Positions 39,473 to 48,008 of a stretch of 64,000 nt of DNA are shown here, piece after piece. The DNA is from Microtetraspora sp. NBRC 16547 (GTDB lineage: Bacteria; Actinomycetota; Actinomycetes; Streptosporangiales; Streptosporangiaceae). The stretch covers positions 148,849 through 212,848 of the forward strand of contig NZ_BSSE01000010.1 in NCBI RefSeq assembly GCF_030268965.1, in the 5' to 3' direction. The stretch's first letter is position 1; the number at the start of each line of letters is the position of its first letter. Under the pieces are notes generated by a model, which saw only the letters and a program-made list of their open reading frames with translations, was not told the DNA's origin and made no database searches. A program made the translations under genes and the position numbers.

Positions 39473-40350
39473 GCGACGAGACGGCACCGGCAACCGGACG
39501 GAAAGCAGAGGAGGTGAAACCCGTGGCCTCAACGGACGGCGCCGCCGAGCGCACCGTCGACCGGGTGGTCATGCGCGACATCCGCAAACGCTACGGAATG
39601 GTCGACGCGCTGCGCGGCGTGACACTGCGCGTCGGCCCGGGTGAGGTGATCGGGCTCGTCGGCGACAACGCCGCCGGAAAGTCCACCCTCATGAAGGTGC
39701 TCGCGGGCGCGGTCGTGCCGGACTCCGGTGAGATCGTCTTCGACGGGCGGACGGTCTCGTTCGCCACGCCGCGCGACGCCCGCGAGCTCGGCATCGAGAT
39801 GGTCTACCAGGACCTCGCGCTCTGCGACGACATCGACGTGGCCGGCAACCTCTTCCTCGGGCGCGAGCCCCGCAAGGCGGGCGGCCTGCTGCTCGACATC
39901 GCGAAGATGCACAAGGACGCCCGCCACCACCTGGACGCGCTCAACATCCGGATCCCGCTCACCGACATCCCGGTGGGCGGCCTCTCCGGAGGGCAGCGCC
40001 AGGCCGTGGCCATCGCCCGCGCGGTGACCTTCGGCCCGAAGCTGCTCATCCTCGACGAGCCCACCGCGGCGCTGGCCGTCGCCGAGGTCGAGACCGTACT
40101 CGAACTGATCAAGACGGTCTCCGCCCAGGGAGTCTCGGTCATCCTGATCACGCACCGCCTGCAGGACCTGTTCCGGGTCTGCGACCGGCTCTGCGTGATG
40201 TACGAGGGCACCCTGCGGGCCGACCTCGACGCCCGGGCTACCAGCCTGGAGCGGCTCGTCTCCGAGATCGTCGCCCACGACCAGATCGACCCCGGGAAGA
40301 GCGGGCAGGGGCGGCAGGAGCACGACAAGACCGAGGGAGCGCGACGGTGA
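39469..40350 (+). CDS. Sugar/nucleoside ABC transporter ATP-binding protein (single NBD)
   Basis: A 293-residue ATPase: Walker A GDNAAGKSTLMK (about 65-76), Q-loop VYQDLAL, signature LSGGQRQAVAIAR (about 173-185), Walker B LLILDEPTAAL (about 193-203), H-loop ITHRLQ. Unlike RbsA it has one nucleotide-binding domain, so it should act as a homodimer. GTG start with GTGA overlap; the first 30 residues are a hydrophilic extension and a GTG at about residue 19 is a possible alternative. Confidence 0.92.
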   Translation: MSDETAPATGRKAEEVKPVASTDGAAERTVDRVVMRDIRKRYGMVDALRGVTLRVGPGEVIGLVGDNAAGKSTLMKVLAGAVVPDSGEIVFDGRTVSFATPRDARELGIEMVYQDLALCDDIDVAGNLFLGREPRKAGGLLLDIAKMHKDARHHLDALNIRIPLTDIPVGGLSGGQRQAVAIARAVTFGPKLLILDEPTAALAVAEVETVLELIKTVSAQGVSVILITHRLQDLFRVCDRLCVMYEGTLRADLDARATSLERLVSEIVAHDQIDPGKSGQGRQEHDKTEGARR

Positions 40351-41348
40351 CCGCCACCAGCGAGCGGGTCGTGACCACGAGGTCGGCCCGCGCCAACGCC
40401 CACATCGGCAAGCACGCGCAGACGATCGCGATCGGCGTCGTGCTGGTCGTCCTGCTGATCTTCTTCGCGTTCTCCGCCGACCGGTTCGCCACCACGGGCA
40501 ACATGTTCAACCTGTTGCGGCAGATCTCGCCCACGCTGATCGTCGCGGTCGCGATGACGTTCGTGATCAGCACCTCCGGCATCGACCTGTCGGTCGGCTC
40601 GACGGTCGCGCTGTCGGGATCGCTGCTGGCCATCGTGCTGCAGCACGGCTGGAATCCGACCCTGGCGCTGGTCGCCATCCTCGCGCTCGGCGCGCTGATC
40701 GGCTTCGTCAACGGCTGGTTCTCGTCGTACCAGAACATCCCGCCCTTCATCGTCACGCTGGCCATGCTGTCGATCATGCGGGGCACCGCGCTGCGCGCCA
40801 CCGAGGGGTACTCCACCCCGATCGACGGCGAGCTGTGGATCGTCCAGCTCGGGCAGGGCCGCGTCGCCGGGATCCCGGTCCCGGTCATCTTCGCCGTCGT
40901 CATCGCGGCGGTCGGCTGGCTCACCCTCACGCGTACGCCGTTCGGGCGGTACGTGATCGGCCTCGGCTCCAACGGCGAGTCGCTGCGCCGCACCGGCGTG
41001 AACACCCGGAAGGTCGGGCTGGCCGTCTACGTGCTCACCGGCCTCGCCGCCGCCCTCGCCGGCGTGCTGATCGCGACCCGGCTCAGCTCCGGCTCCTCGA
41101 ACGCGGGCACCGGGTTCGAGCTGGAGGTCATCACCGCCGTGGTCCTCGGCGGCACCAGCCTGTTCGGCGGCAGGGGCAGCATGCTCGGCACCATCCTGGG
41201 CGCGCTCACCCTCGGCGTCATCGCCAACGGCCTCGTGCTGCTGCACGTCTCGCCGTTCTACGTCCAGATCGTGCAGGGCTCCATCCTCCTGCTGGCGATC
41301 TTCGCCAACAGCAAGGTCTGGGCCAGATTCGGAGCGGTGCGGAAATGA
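40347..41348 (+). CDS. Sugar/nucleoside ABC transporter permease (RbsC type)
   Basis: A 333-residue membrane protein with about nine to ten helices and the BPD_transp_2 hallmarks: VAMTFVISTSGIDLSVGSTV (about 67-86), NIPPFIVTLAMLSIMRG (about 131-147), and GSNGESLRRTGVNTRKV (about 211-227, cytoplasmic coupling region). GTG start by GTGA overlap with the ATPase; its own stop overlaps the next ATG. Confidence 0.93.
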   Translation: MTATSERVVTTRSARANAHIGKHAQTIAIGVVLVVLLIFFAFSADRFATTGNMFNLLRQISPTLIVAVAMTFVISTSGIDLSVGSTVALSGSLLAIVLQHGWNPTLALVAILALGALIGFVNGWFSSYQNIPPFIVTLAMLSIMRGTALRATEGYSTPIDGELWIVQLGQGRVAGIPVPVIFAVVIAAVGWLTLTRTPFGRYVIGLGSNGESLRRTGVNTRKVGLAVYVLTGLAAALAGVLIATRLSSGSSNAGTGFELEVITAVVLGGTSLFGGRGSMLGTILGALTLGVIANGLVLLHVSPFYVQIVQGSILLLAIFANSKVWARFGAVRK

Positions 41349-42439
41349 CCCCTGTGACCGGGAACGCCGGGCACGCCGGGACCGCGAGCACCGCGAGCAC
41401 CGCGGTGACCGTGACCACGGTGCTCGGCGCGGTCCCCGTCAAGGAGCTCGGCATCACGCTCTGCCACGAGCACCTGCGCAACGACGGCGCCAGCGCCTGG
41501 CACCCGGCCCACGAGGGCGACTCCGAGGGCGAGCTGATCGCGGATTCGCCGCTGCGGATGGAGTTCCTCGGCCGGCTGCGCAACGATCCGTACCTCTCCC
41601 GCGACAACGTGTCCCTCGACGACACCGACGTCGCGATCGAGGAGGTGGCGCGGTTCGCCGCCCGCGGCGGCCGCACTCTGCTCGAGGTGACCCCCGAGGG
41701 CATCGGCCGGGCCCCGGCCGAGCTGGCCGCGATCGCCCGCGCCACCGGTCTGAACATCGTGATGGGTTGCGGCTTCTACCTGGAGCGCACCCACCCGGCG
41801 CGGGTCCGCGACATGAGCGTCGCGGACGTCGCCGACGAGATCGTGCGCGACCTCACGGAGGGCGTCGGCGGAGTACGCGCCGGCGTGATCGGCGAGATCG
41901 GCGTCTCCCCGGACTTCACCGCAGAGGAGGAGAAGGTCCTCCGCGGCGCCGCGCGGGCGCAGGCCCGCGCCGGGGTGCCGCTCTCCGTGCACCTGCCCGG
42001 CTGGGTACGGCACGGCCACCGCGTGCTCGACGTCATCGCCGAGGAAGGCGGCAGCATTGGGGCCACCGTGCTGTCGCATCTCAACCCGAGCGGGCGGGAC
42101 CGCGACTACCAGGTCGCGCTGGCCACCCGCGGCGCGTACCTCGGGTACGACATGTGCGGCATGGAATACGACTATCCGGGCGAGGGCCAGTCCCCGTGCG
42201 ACGACGACAACGCCGCCGCGATCGCGTGGCTGCACCGCGCCGGGCTGGGCCACCGGGTGCTGCTGTCCCAGGACGTGTTCCTCAAGACCATGCTGGTCCG
42301 CTACGGCGGCACCGGTTACGCCCACATCCTGACCCACTTCGTGCCGCGGCTGCACCGCCACGGGCTGACTCCCGCGGACACCTCGCGGATGCTCGCGGAC
42401 AACCCGCGCGACCTCTTCCTGGCCGCCGCGGCGCGCTGA
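41345..42439 (+). CDS. Phosphotriesterase/amidohydrolase-family metal-dependent hydrolase
   Basis: A 364-residue TIM-barrel hydrolase: LCHEHLRND supplies the HxH metal pair (about 40-42), GVIGEIGVSPDFTAEEEKVL (about 181-200) is the segment that in relatives carries the bridging carboxylate, then SVHLPG (His), LSHLNPSGRD (His) and LLSQDV (Asp, about 307). ATG by ATGA overlap with the permease. Family members range from lactonases to phosphoesterases; the operon suggests action on a sugar lactone or nucleoside derivative, but this is unproven. Confidence 0.86.
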   Translation: MTPVTGNAGHAGTASTASTAVTVTTVLGAVPVKELGITLCHEHLRNDGASAWHPAHEGDSEGELIADSPLRMEFLGRLRNDPYLSRDNVSLDDTDVAIEEVARFAARGGRTLLEVTPEGIGRAPAELAAIARATGLNIVMGCGFYLERTHPARVRDMSVADVADEIVRDLTEGVGGVRAGVIGEIGVSPDFTAEEEKVLRGAARAQARAGVPLSVHLPGWVRHGHRVLDVIAEEGGSIGATVLSHLNPSGRDRDYQVALATRGAYLGYDMCGMEYDYPGEGQSPCDDDNAAAIAWLHRAGLGHRVLLSQDVFLKTMLVRYGGTGYAHILTHFVPRLHRHGLTPADTSRMLADNPRDLFLAAAAR

Positions 42440-42561
42440 CAGCTCGCCGCGCGCTGCCATCCCGCGGCGCGCCGGCTGTGCCGCGGCGCGGCGCGGCCCA
42501 ATGCGCCGCGTCCCCATTCCACACCCCGACACAATCGACACCCACTGAAGGAGACATCCCC

Positions 42562-43311
42562 ATGACCCGCGTGCTGGTCGCCGGCGAATCGTGGGTGAGC
42601 GTATCGACCCACTACAAGGGCTTCGACGCGTTCACCTCGACCACCTACCACACCGGTTTCGAGCCGCTGCGGGACGTTCTGGTCGCCGACGGCGTCGAGG
42701 TCGACCACCTCCCGGCGCACGACGTGCCCAAGCTGTTCCCCGGGACGCTCGACGCCCTCTCCGCGTACGACGTCATCGTGCTCTCCGACATCGGCGCCAA
42801 CAGCATCCTGCTGCACCCCGACACCTGGCTGTCCTGCGGCAAGACGGTCAACCGCATCGAGCTGCTCGCGGACTGGGTGGAGCAGGGCGGCGGCCTCGCG
42901 ATGGCGGGCGGCTACCTGAGCTTCCAGGGATTCGAGGCCAAGGCCGCCTACAGCGGCACCGCCGTCGAGCGGGTGCTGCCCGCCCGGATCTCCCGGTACG
43001 ACGACCGGGTGGAGACGCCGCAGGGCGTGCCCGGCGCCCTCGTCGACCCCTCGCACCCCATCGTGGCCGGACTTCCCGCCGAGTGGCCCGCGCTGCTCGG
43101 GTACAACAGGTTCGAGGTGCCCGAGGACGCCACGCTGCTCGCCACGGTCGGCGGCGACCCGCTGCTCTCGGTACGCGAGGCCGGGGCCGGCCGCACGCTG
43201 GCGTGGGCGTCGGACATCGCGCCACACTGGTGCCCTGAGGAGTTCATGGCGTGGGAGGGCTACGCGACCCTGTTCACCCGCGCCGTCCGCTGGCTGGCCA
43301 AGGAGATCTGA
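42562..43311 (+). CDS. Class I glutamine-amidotransferase-like protein
   Basis: A 249-residue flavodoxin-like protein beginning TRVLVAGESWVSVSTHYKGF, with AYDVIVLSDIGANSILLHPD (about 72-91), LLADWVEQGGGLAMAGGYLS (about 104-123) and LAWASDIAPHWCPEEFMAWE near the C-terminus. This resembles the GATase1-like family often paired with sugar uptake loci. A classical nucleophile-elbow Cys is not evident. AAGGAGA precedes the ATG. It lies 122 bp after the hydrolase gene in a GC-rich spacer and 2 bp before the nucleoside hydrolase. Confidence 0.8.
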   Translation: MTRVLVAGESWVSVSTHYKGFDAFTSTTYHTGFEPLRDVLVADGVEVDHLPAHDVPKLFPGTLDALSAYDVIVLSDIGANSILLHPDTWLSCGKTVNRIELLADWVEQGGGLAMAGGYLSFQGFEAKAAYSGTAVERVLPARISRYDDRVETPQGVPGALVDPSHPIVAGLPAEWPALLGYNRFEVPEDATLLATVGGDPLLSVREAGAGRTLAWASDIAPHWCPEEFMAWEGYATLFTRAVRWLAKEI

Positions 43312-43312
43312 C

Positions 43313-44254
43313 GTGCCCATCCCGGTGATCCTGGACTGCGACCCCGGCCATGACGACGCCATGGCCATCCTGCTCGCGGTGGCCAACCCGGCGATCGACC
43401 TGCTCGCCGTGTCCACTGTCGCGGGGAACCAGACCGTGGAGAAGACGGCGCTCAACGCCAGGCGGATGCTCAGCCTGGCGGGGGTCACCGGGGTGCCCGT
43501 CGCGGCCGGCTGCGACCGGCCGCTGACCGGGACCCTGGAGGTCGGCGACTACGTGCACGGGGAGAGCGGGCTGGACGGCCCGGCGTTCGGCGAGCCGAAT
43601 GTGCCTCTCGACCCGCGCCACGGCGTCGAGCTCATCCACGACACCCTCGCGGCGGCGGACGAGCCGGTCACGATCGTGGCCATCGGGCCGCTGACCAACA
43701 TCGCCACCCTGTTCCGGCGCTACCCCGGCGACCGGGACCGGATCCGCGAGATTGTGATCATGGGGGGCTCGACGGAGCGGGGCAACCACACCCCGTACGC
43801 CGAGTTCAACATCGTCACCGACCCGGAGGCCGCGGCCGAGGTGCTCGACAGCGGCGTCCCGACGACGTGGGTGGGGCTCAACGTCAGCCACCAGGCACTG
43901 GTCACCCGCGACGTCCTCGACCGCATCGCCGCGCTCGACACCCCGCTGGCCCGCGTCTGCGTGGAGCTGCTCACCTTCTTCGGGTCGAGCTACCACCAGG
44001 CGTGGGGCTTCGAGGCGCCGCCGCTGCACGACCCGATCACCATCGCGTACCTGATCGACCCTCAGGTCATGACGTACGCGCGGGTGGGGCTGCGGATCGA
44101 GCTCGAAGGCGCGTACACCAGGGGCGCCACGGTCGCGGACCTGCACGGGCGGATGGACTGGGAGCCCAACGCGAACGTGGGCCTGATCCTCGACCGGGAC
44201 CGCTTCTGGGACCTGATGATCGGCGCGATCGAGACGTTGGGCGCCTCAAAGTAG
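43313..44254 (+). CDS. Inosine/uridine-preferring nucleoside hydrolase (IunH family)
   Basis: A 313-residue calcium-dependent N-ribohydrolase: DCDPGHDDAMAILLA (metal-binding Asp cluster, residues about 8-22), VAGNQTVEKTALNA (about 37-50), TNIATLFRR, MGGSTERGNHTPYAEFNI (about 146-163), and the catalytic His/Asp region PPLHDPITIAYLI (about 237-249). It splits nucleosides to base and ribose. GTG 43313 follows the previous stop immediately. Last gene of the LacI-controlled operon, which makes nucleoside salvage the best guess for the whole locus. Confidence 0.92.
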   Translation: MPIPVILDCDPGHDDAMAILLAVANPAIDLLAVSTVAGNQTVEKTALNARRMLSLAGVTGVPVAAGCDRPLTGTLEVGDYVHGESGLDGPAFGEPNVPLDPRHGVELIHDTLAAADEPVTIVAIGPLTNIATLFRRYPGDRDRIREIVIMGGSTERGNHTPYAEFNIVTDPEAAAEVLDSGVPTTWVGLNVSHQALVTRDVLDRIAALDTPLARVCVELLTFFGSSYHQAWGFEAPPLHDPITIAYLIDPQVMTYARVGLRIELEGAYTRGATVADLHGRMDWEPNANVGLILDRDRFWDLMIGAIETLGASK

Positions 44255-44345
44255 CCCACGACTTGTAGAGACGCCTGTCGGGGATCCTCCGGGATCACCC
44301 GGTGGGCCGAGATCAACGCGCACGTGTGACGCACGATCAGGAAAA

Positions 44346-44376
44346 GCGCCCCGCCGCCATCCAGGCGACGGGGCGC
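44346..44376. terminator. Bidirectional terminator between nucleoside hydrolase and protease genes
   Basis: Arms GCGCCCCGCCG and CGACGGGGCGC pair at 10 of 11 positions around a 9-base loop; AAAA precedes the left arm, which gives a T-run for the leftward transcript. Confidence 0.7.
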
Positions 44377-44479
44377 AGTCGTGCGGGGATTCAGCGCTTG
44401 GCCGGCCACGTGCCCCCGGGGCGGATGCCCGTCAGCGCGCGCCGATCGGTGTGCGGACCCGGCTGGGTCCGGCGGCCGT

Positions 44480-45520
44480 CTACACGATGGTGCCGCTCCA
44501 GAGGTTCTTGGCCGCGCTGTAGACACCGAAGAACTCGCCGTCGAAGTACGGGGAGACACTGGTGTCGTAGCGGTTGTCGCCGTCGGTGTCGGAGACGCTG
44601 ATCGTGATGCCGTTGAGGTAGCCGGAGCGGTTGCCATTGCTGTAGTTGTACAGCCAGGCGGAGCCGAGGGAGCCTTCACCGGTGAAGGGGGAGTCGACGC
44701 CGATGAGCTGCTCGCCGTTGATGTCCGGAGCCATGGCGTTGAAGGTCTTGCCGTAGCTCCGTTCGAGGGTCTGGCCTGTGTAGGGCTGGGTTCCGTCGGG
44801 GTTGGGTCCGGCCGGGTAGCCGAAGACGTCGATAGAAGAAGTCGTCGTCTGGTTGTAGGCGAGGCCCTGCCCGCCGACGTTTTCGACCAGCCTCCCGCTG
44901 TCGGTCAGCATGCCGGAGGAAGACAGGACGACGCCGTTGTACACAGTTACGAAGGCGAAGTCGCGGTCGTAGTCCTCGTACACGTCGAAGTCGTAATGGA
45001 CGAAGGCCTGCTTTCCGACGTAAAGGCCCCACGGGGTGGTTCCCTCGGAGTAGCCGGGAACGAAGACCCACTTGTCGAGCATGGCGCCGGCGCTCTGAGT
45101 GTCCTTCACACAGTGACCGGCCGTGGCGACGAGGTTGCGGTAAGGCGACATCATGGCGGTGCCCGCACACCAGTGCGGCTGTCCGTCGGCGCCGAGGAAG
45201 AACACCTTGCCCGAGGTCGTGGGCAGTTTCCCCTTCGGCGAGGTCGGGCCCGGCGCCGGCGGGACCACGCCGGGCTTGCCGTCCGGGACGATGGGGGTGG
45301 ACGTCTGCTCACTGTGGGCCACGGTCTGTACGGCGTAGGGCGTGGCGCTCTTCAAGTTGGCGGCTCCATCGGCGAGCCAGAACGTCGCGACCTCCCGAGC
45401 GGTCGCCGCAGTCGAGGCCAGGGGGGCCGCTACCACGTCCGCGGCCTGAGCCGGTGCGGAGACGACAGTGGAGCCCAGCAAACCTAAGCCAGCGCCTAAC
45501 GCGACCAGTGCCCGCCTCAT
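44480..45520 (-). CDS. Secreted trypsin-like (V8-like) serine protease
   Basis: A 346-residue protein with a Sec signal peptide (residues 1-27, cleavage near AQAAD), a pro-region to about 100 and a chymotrypsin-fold domain. His in NLVATAGHCVKD (about 136), Asp in EDYDRDFAFVTV (about 185-187), and Ser in GEGSLGSAW (about 284), where the usual G-C/D-S-G-G is replaced by G-S-L-G-S. Cys118 and Cys137 likely form a disulfide. It is an extracellular endopeptidase by family; the variant serine loop may alter specificity. Confidence 0.82.
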   Translation of the reverse strand: MRRALVALGAGLGLLGSTVVSAPAQAADVVAAPLASTAATAREVATFWLADGAANLKSATPYAVQTVAHSEQTSTPIVPDGKPGVVPPAPGPTSPKGKLPTTSGKVFFLGADGQPHWCAGTAMMSPYRNLVATAGHCVKDTQSAGAMLDKWVFVPGYSEGTTPWGLYVGKQAFVHYDFDVYEDYDRDFAFVTVYNGVVLSSSGMLTDSGRLVENVGGQGLAYNQTTTSSIDVFGYPAGPNPDGTQPYTGQTLERSYGKTFNAMAPDINGEQLIGVDSPFTGEGSLGSAWLYNYSNGNRSGYLNGITISVSDTDGDNRYDTSVSPYFDGEFFGVYSAAKNLWSGTIV

Positions 45521-45790
45521 GCTTGATCTCTCCGTCCAGTCATGGGGCGTCCTTCGCGGGCCCCGTCAGCATGGAAAATCGGCCCGGGTGATCAGCGTGG
45601 CCGGGCAGGAGGATGATCTTACCCATTGTCGAATATCTTGTGAAGAATCCGCTCTTGCGGACGCGAACCTGCACATTGCACAGGCTGTTCGGGTACGCGA
45701 CCGGCCTGAGTACGGCGAGGGGGCGCTGGGCGGGGTTATTTCGATAGATGGTGATCTGGCTTTTCCAGTCGCCCCCGCTCGACCACTGAC
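45521..45790. other. Upstream region of the protease gene, no supported gene
   Basis: About 270 bp. The stretch near 45610-45690 is relatively AT-rich and should contain the protease promoter (minus strand). A plus-strand ORF spans it but has no family features. Confidence 0.4.
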
Positions 45791-45812
45791 GGCGGAGGCC
45801 GGGGCCTCCGCC
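45791..45812 (-). terminator. Strong hairpin directly behind the 30-residue ORF
   Basis: Perfect arms GGCGGAGGCC / GGCCTCCGCC separated by GG, 3 bp beyond the stop of the mini-ORF at 45816. Confidence 0.55.
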
Positions 45813-45815
45813 GGA

Positions 45816-45908
45816 TCAGCCGGCGGCCTCCTCAGGAGGCGCGAAGACGCGGAGCTCGGTGCCTCCCGGTTGGGTGGGTTCTTCCACCTTGTCACGCATG
45901 AGGCCCAT
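45816..45908 (-). CDS. Possible 30-residue peptide
   Basis: Minus-strand ORF MGLMRDKVEEPTQPGGTELR plus ten residues ending PPEEAAG. AAGGTG lies six bases before the ATG, and a strong terminator hairpin begins three bases after the stop. The acidic, Pro/Gly-rich tail resembles no toxin, lanthipeptide leader or ribosomal protein I know. A second ATG (45899) would give 27 residues. Short length makes coding status uncertain; the neatly placed terminator is the main support. Confidence 0.32.
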   Translation of the reverse strand: MGLMRDKVEEPTQPGGTELRVFAPPEEAAG

Positions 45909-46218
45909 CGACGCACACCTTGAGGATCGTCCCGGACCGTGTGTCCGCTGTATGTTCGAAGGCCTGCCGATCTTCTCCGGCCGAGGCCGTCCCGCATCGG
46001 GACGGGCGCGGTGAGAACACCGGGGACGCCGCCGCGAGCGGCTCGTCCACAAGGTGAGGCGCGGGCATCGGGCGGCCGGTGGCGATGCGGCAGACTGATC
46101 TGTAGGTCTTGTGAGTGTTCTGTTGTGACCGGCCAACACGCGGGCCAGCGTGGCGGCCCGCGTGAAGGCCGGTGTGCCGGCCCGAGTGGGGCCGGCATTG
46201 AAGGAGCGTGAGAAGCCC
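45909..46218. other. Divergent spacer and pgm leader
   Basis: Left part (45909-46130) probably holds promoters for both directions and no clear gene. Right part is the structured leader described at 46131-46197. Confidence 0.45.
46131..46197 (+). promoter_or_regulatory. Two consecutive hairpins in the phosphoglucomutase leader
   Basis: Hairpin 1 (46131-46170): GGCC, an AA/AA internal loop, then CACGCGGGCC paired with GGCCCGCGTG around an 8-base loop. Hairpin 2 (46175-46197): TGCCGGCCC paired with GGGCCGGCA around GAGTG, ending a few bases before GAAGGAG. Either could attenuate transcription or mask the ribosome-binding site. Confidence 0.5.
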
Positions 46219-47859
46219 ATGGCCCATGAGCGTGCGGGACTGCCCGCCCGGCCGTCCGATCTCGTCGACGTGGCCCGTCTCGTCACCGCGTACTACGCGC
46301 TGCACCCGGACCCCGAGCAGGTGGGGCAGCGGGTGGCCTTCGGGACGTCGGGGCACCGCGGTTCGGCGCTGAACACGGCGTTCAACGAGGACCACATCCT
46401 TGCCACCAGTCAGGCGATCTGTGAGTTCAGGGCGATGAAGGGGGTGGACGGGCCGCTGTTCCTCGGCGCCGACACGCACGCCTTGTCCGAGCCCGCGCGG
46501 GTGTCCGCGCTTGAGGTGTTCGCCGCCAACGGCGTGACCGTGCTGATCGACAGCAGGGACGGCTACACGCCGACCCCGGCCGTCTCGCACGCCATCTTGA
46601 CCCACAACCGCGGCCGTACATCCGGCCTGGCGGACGGGGTCGTGGTGACCCCGTCGCACAACCCGCCCGCCGACGGCGGCTTCAAGTACAACCCGCCGAA
46701 CGGCGGCCCGGCGGACACCGACGCCACCGGGTGGATCCAGGACCGGGCCAACGCGCTGATCGCGGGCGGGCTGAAGGAAGTCAGGCGCGTGCCGTACGCG
46801 CGGGCCCTGGCAGCCGAGACGACCGGCCGGTACGACTTCCTGTCCGCGTACGTGGACGACCTCGGGTCGGTGCTCGACCTGGACGCGATCAGGAACGCGG
46901 GCGTGCGGATCGGCGCCGACCCGCTCGGCGGCGCGTCCGTGGCCTACTGGGGAGAGATCTCCGAGCGGCACCGGCTGGACCTGACCGTGGTGAACCCTCT
47001 CGTCGATCCGACCTGGCGGTTCATGACGCTCGACTGGGACGGCAAGATCCGCATGGACTGCTCCTCGCCGTACGCGATGGCGTCCCTGATCGCGAACCGG
47101 GACGCCTACGACGTGTCCACCGGCAACGACGCCGACGCTGACCGGCACGGCATCGTCACCCCCGACGCCGGGCTGATGAACCCCAACCACTTCCTGGCCG
47201 CGGCGATCTCCTATCTGTACGGCCACCGGCCCGGCTGGCGGGCAGCCGCCGGGGTCGGCAAGACCCTGGTCAGCAGCAGCATGATCGACCGGGTCGCGGC
47301 CGGCCTGAAGCGGCGTCTCGTCGAGGTCCCCGTCGGGTTCAAATGGTTCGTGCCAGGGCTGCTCGACGGGTCCCTCGGGTTCGGCGGCGAGGAGAGCGCG
47401 GGCGCGTCCTTCCTCCGCCGCGACGGCTCGGTGTGGACCACGGACAAGGACGGCATCATCATGGCGCTGCTCGCCGCCGAGATGCTCGCCGTCACCGGGC
47501 GCTCGCCCAGCCAGCTGTACGCCGACCTGGTCACGCGCTTCGGGAACCCGGCGTACGCGCGGGTGGACGCGCCCGCCACGCGCGAGGAGAAGGCGGTGCT
47601 GTCCAGGCTGTCCGCCGACCAGGTCACCGCCGACACCCTCGCGGGCGAGTCGATCACGGAGGTGCTCACGACCGCGCCCGGCAACGGGGCGCCCATCGGC
47701 GGGCTGAAGGTCTGCACCGCCAACGCCTGGTTCGCGGCGCGTCCCTCGGGCACCGAGGACGTGTACAAGATCTACGCTGAGTCGTTCCACGGTCCCGAGC
47801 ACCTCGGCCAGGTGCAGGAGGAGGCCCGCGAACTCGTGAGCGACGCCCTGCGCGCCTGA
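46219..47859 (+). CDS. pgm: Phosphoglucomutase (alpha-D-glucose-phosphate specific)
   Basis: A 546-residue enzyme interconverting glucose-1-P and glucose-6-P. Start region [20 protein letters not shown]; phosphoserine loop [20 protein letters not shown] (about 147-166); metal-binding loop [12 protein letters not shown] (about 304-315); sugar-binding [14 protein letters not shown] (about 393-406); phosphate-binding [16 protein letters not shown] (about 515-530). ATG 46219 gives the same length as the E. coli enzyme. GAAGGAG is 12 bases upstream. Monocistronic, with a structured leader and a strong terminator. Confidence 0.94.
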   Translation: MAHERAGLPARPSDLVDVARLVTAYYALHPDPEQVGQRVAFGTSGHRGSALNTAFNEDHILATSQAICEFRAMKGVDGPLFLGADTHALSEPARVSALEVFAANGVTVLIDSRDGYTPTPAVSHAILTHNRGRTSGLADGVVVTPSHNPPADGGFKYNPPNGGPADTDATGWIQDRANALIAGGLKEVRRVPYARALAAETTGRYDFLSAYVDDLGSVLDLDAIRNAGVRIGADPLGGASVAYWGEISERHRLDLTVVNPLVDPTWRFMTLDWDGKIRMDCSSPYAMASLIANRDAYDVSTGNDADADRHGIVTPDAGLMNPNHFLAAAISYLYGHRPGWRAAAGVGKTLVSSSMIDRVAAGLKRRLVEVPVGFKWFVPGLLDGSLGFGGEESAGASFLRRDGSVWTTDKDGIIMALLAAEMLAVTGRSPSQLYADLVTRFGNPAYARVDAPATREEKAVLSRLSADQVTADTLAGESITEVLTTAPGNGAPIGGLKVCTANAWFAARPSGTEDVYKIYAESFHGPEHLGQVQEEARELVSDALRA

Positions 47860-47905
47860 CGCTCACCGGCATTCAGCGCCTGACATTCGGCGCCTGACAC
47901 GCTGC

Positions 47906-47939
47906 GCCTGACACCCGGGAGGACAGCCGGGTGTCAGGC
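47906..47939 (+). terminator. Perfect 13-bp-stem terminator after pgm
   Basis: GCCTGACACCCGG and CCGGGTGTCAGGC are perfectly complementary with an 8-base loop. Upstream, GCGCCTGAC recurs four times between 47849 and 47914, so the arm seems to derive from a local repeat of the pgm 3' end. Confidence 0.78.
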
Positions 47940-48008
47940 ACGCGGCCCCGCCTCGACGTCCCGGCCGTCCTCGGCCGCGCGATCGCGAAGCGGCCGACTT
48001 CACCCTGG

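Noticed and set aside
45892..47802. 636-codon minus-strand ORF opposite pgm
   Set aside because: Phosphoglucomutase on the other strand has every family motif; the shadow ORF is an effect of GC-rich third positions.
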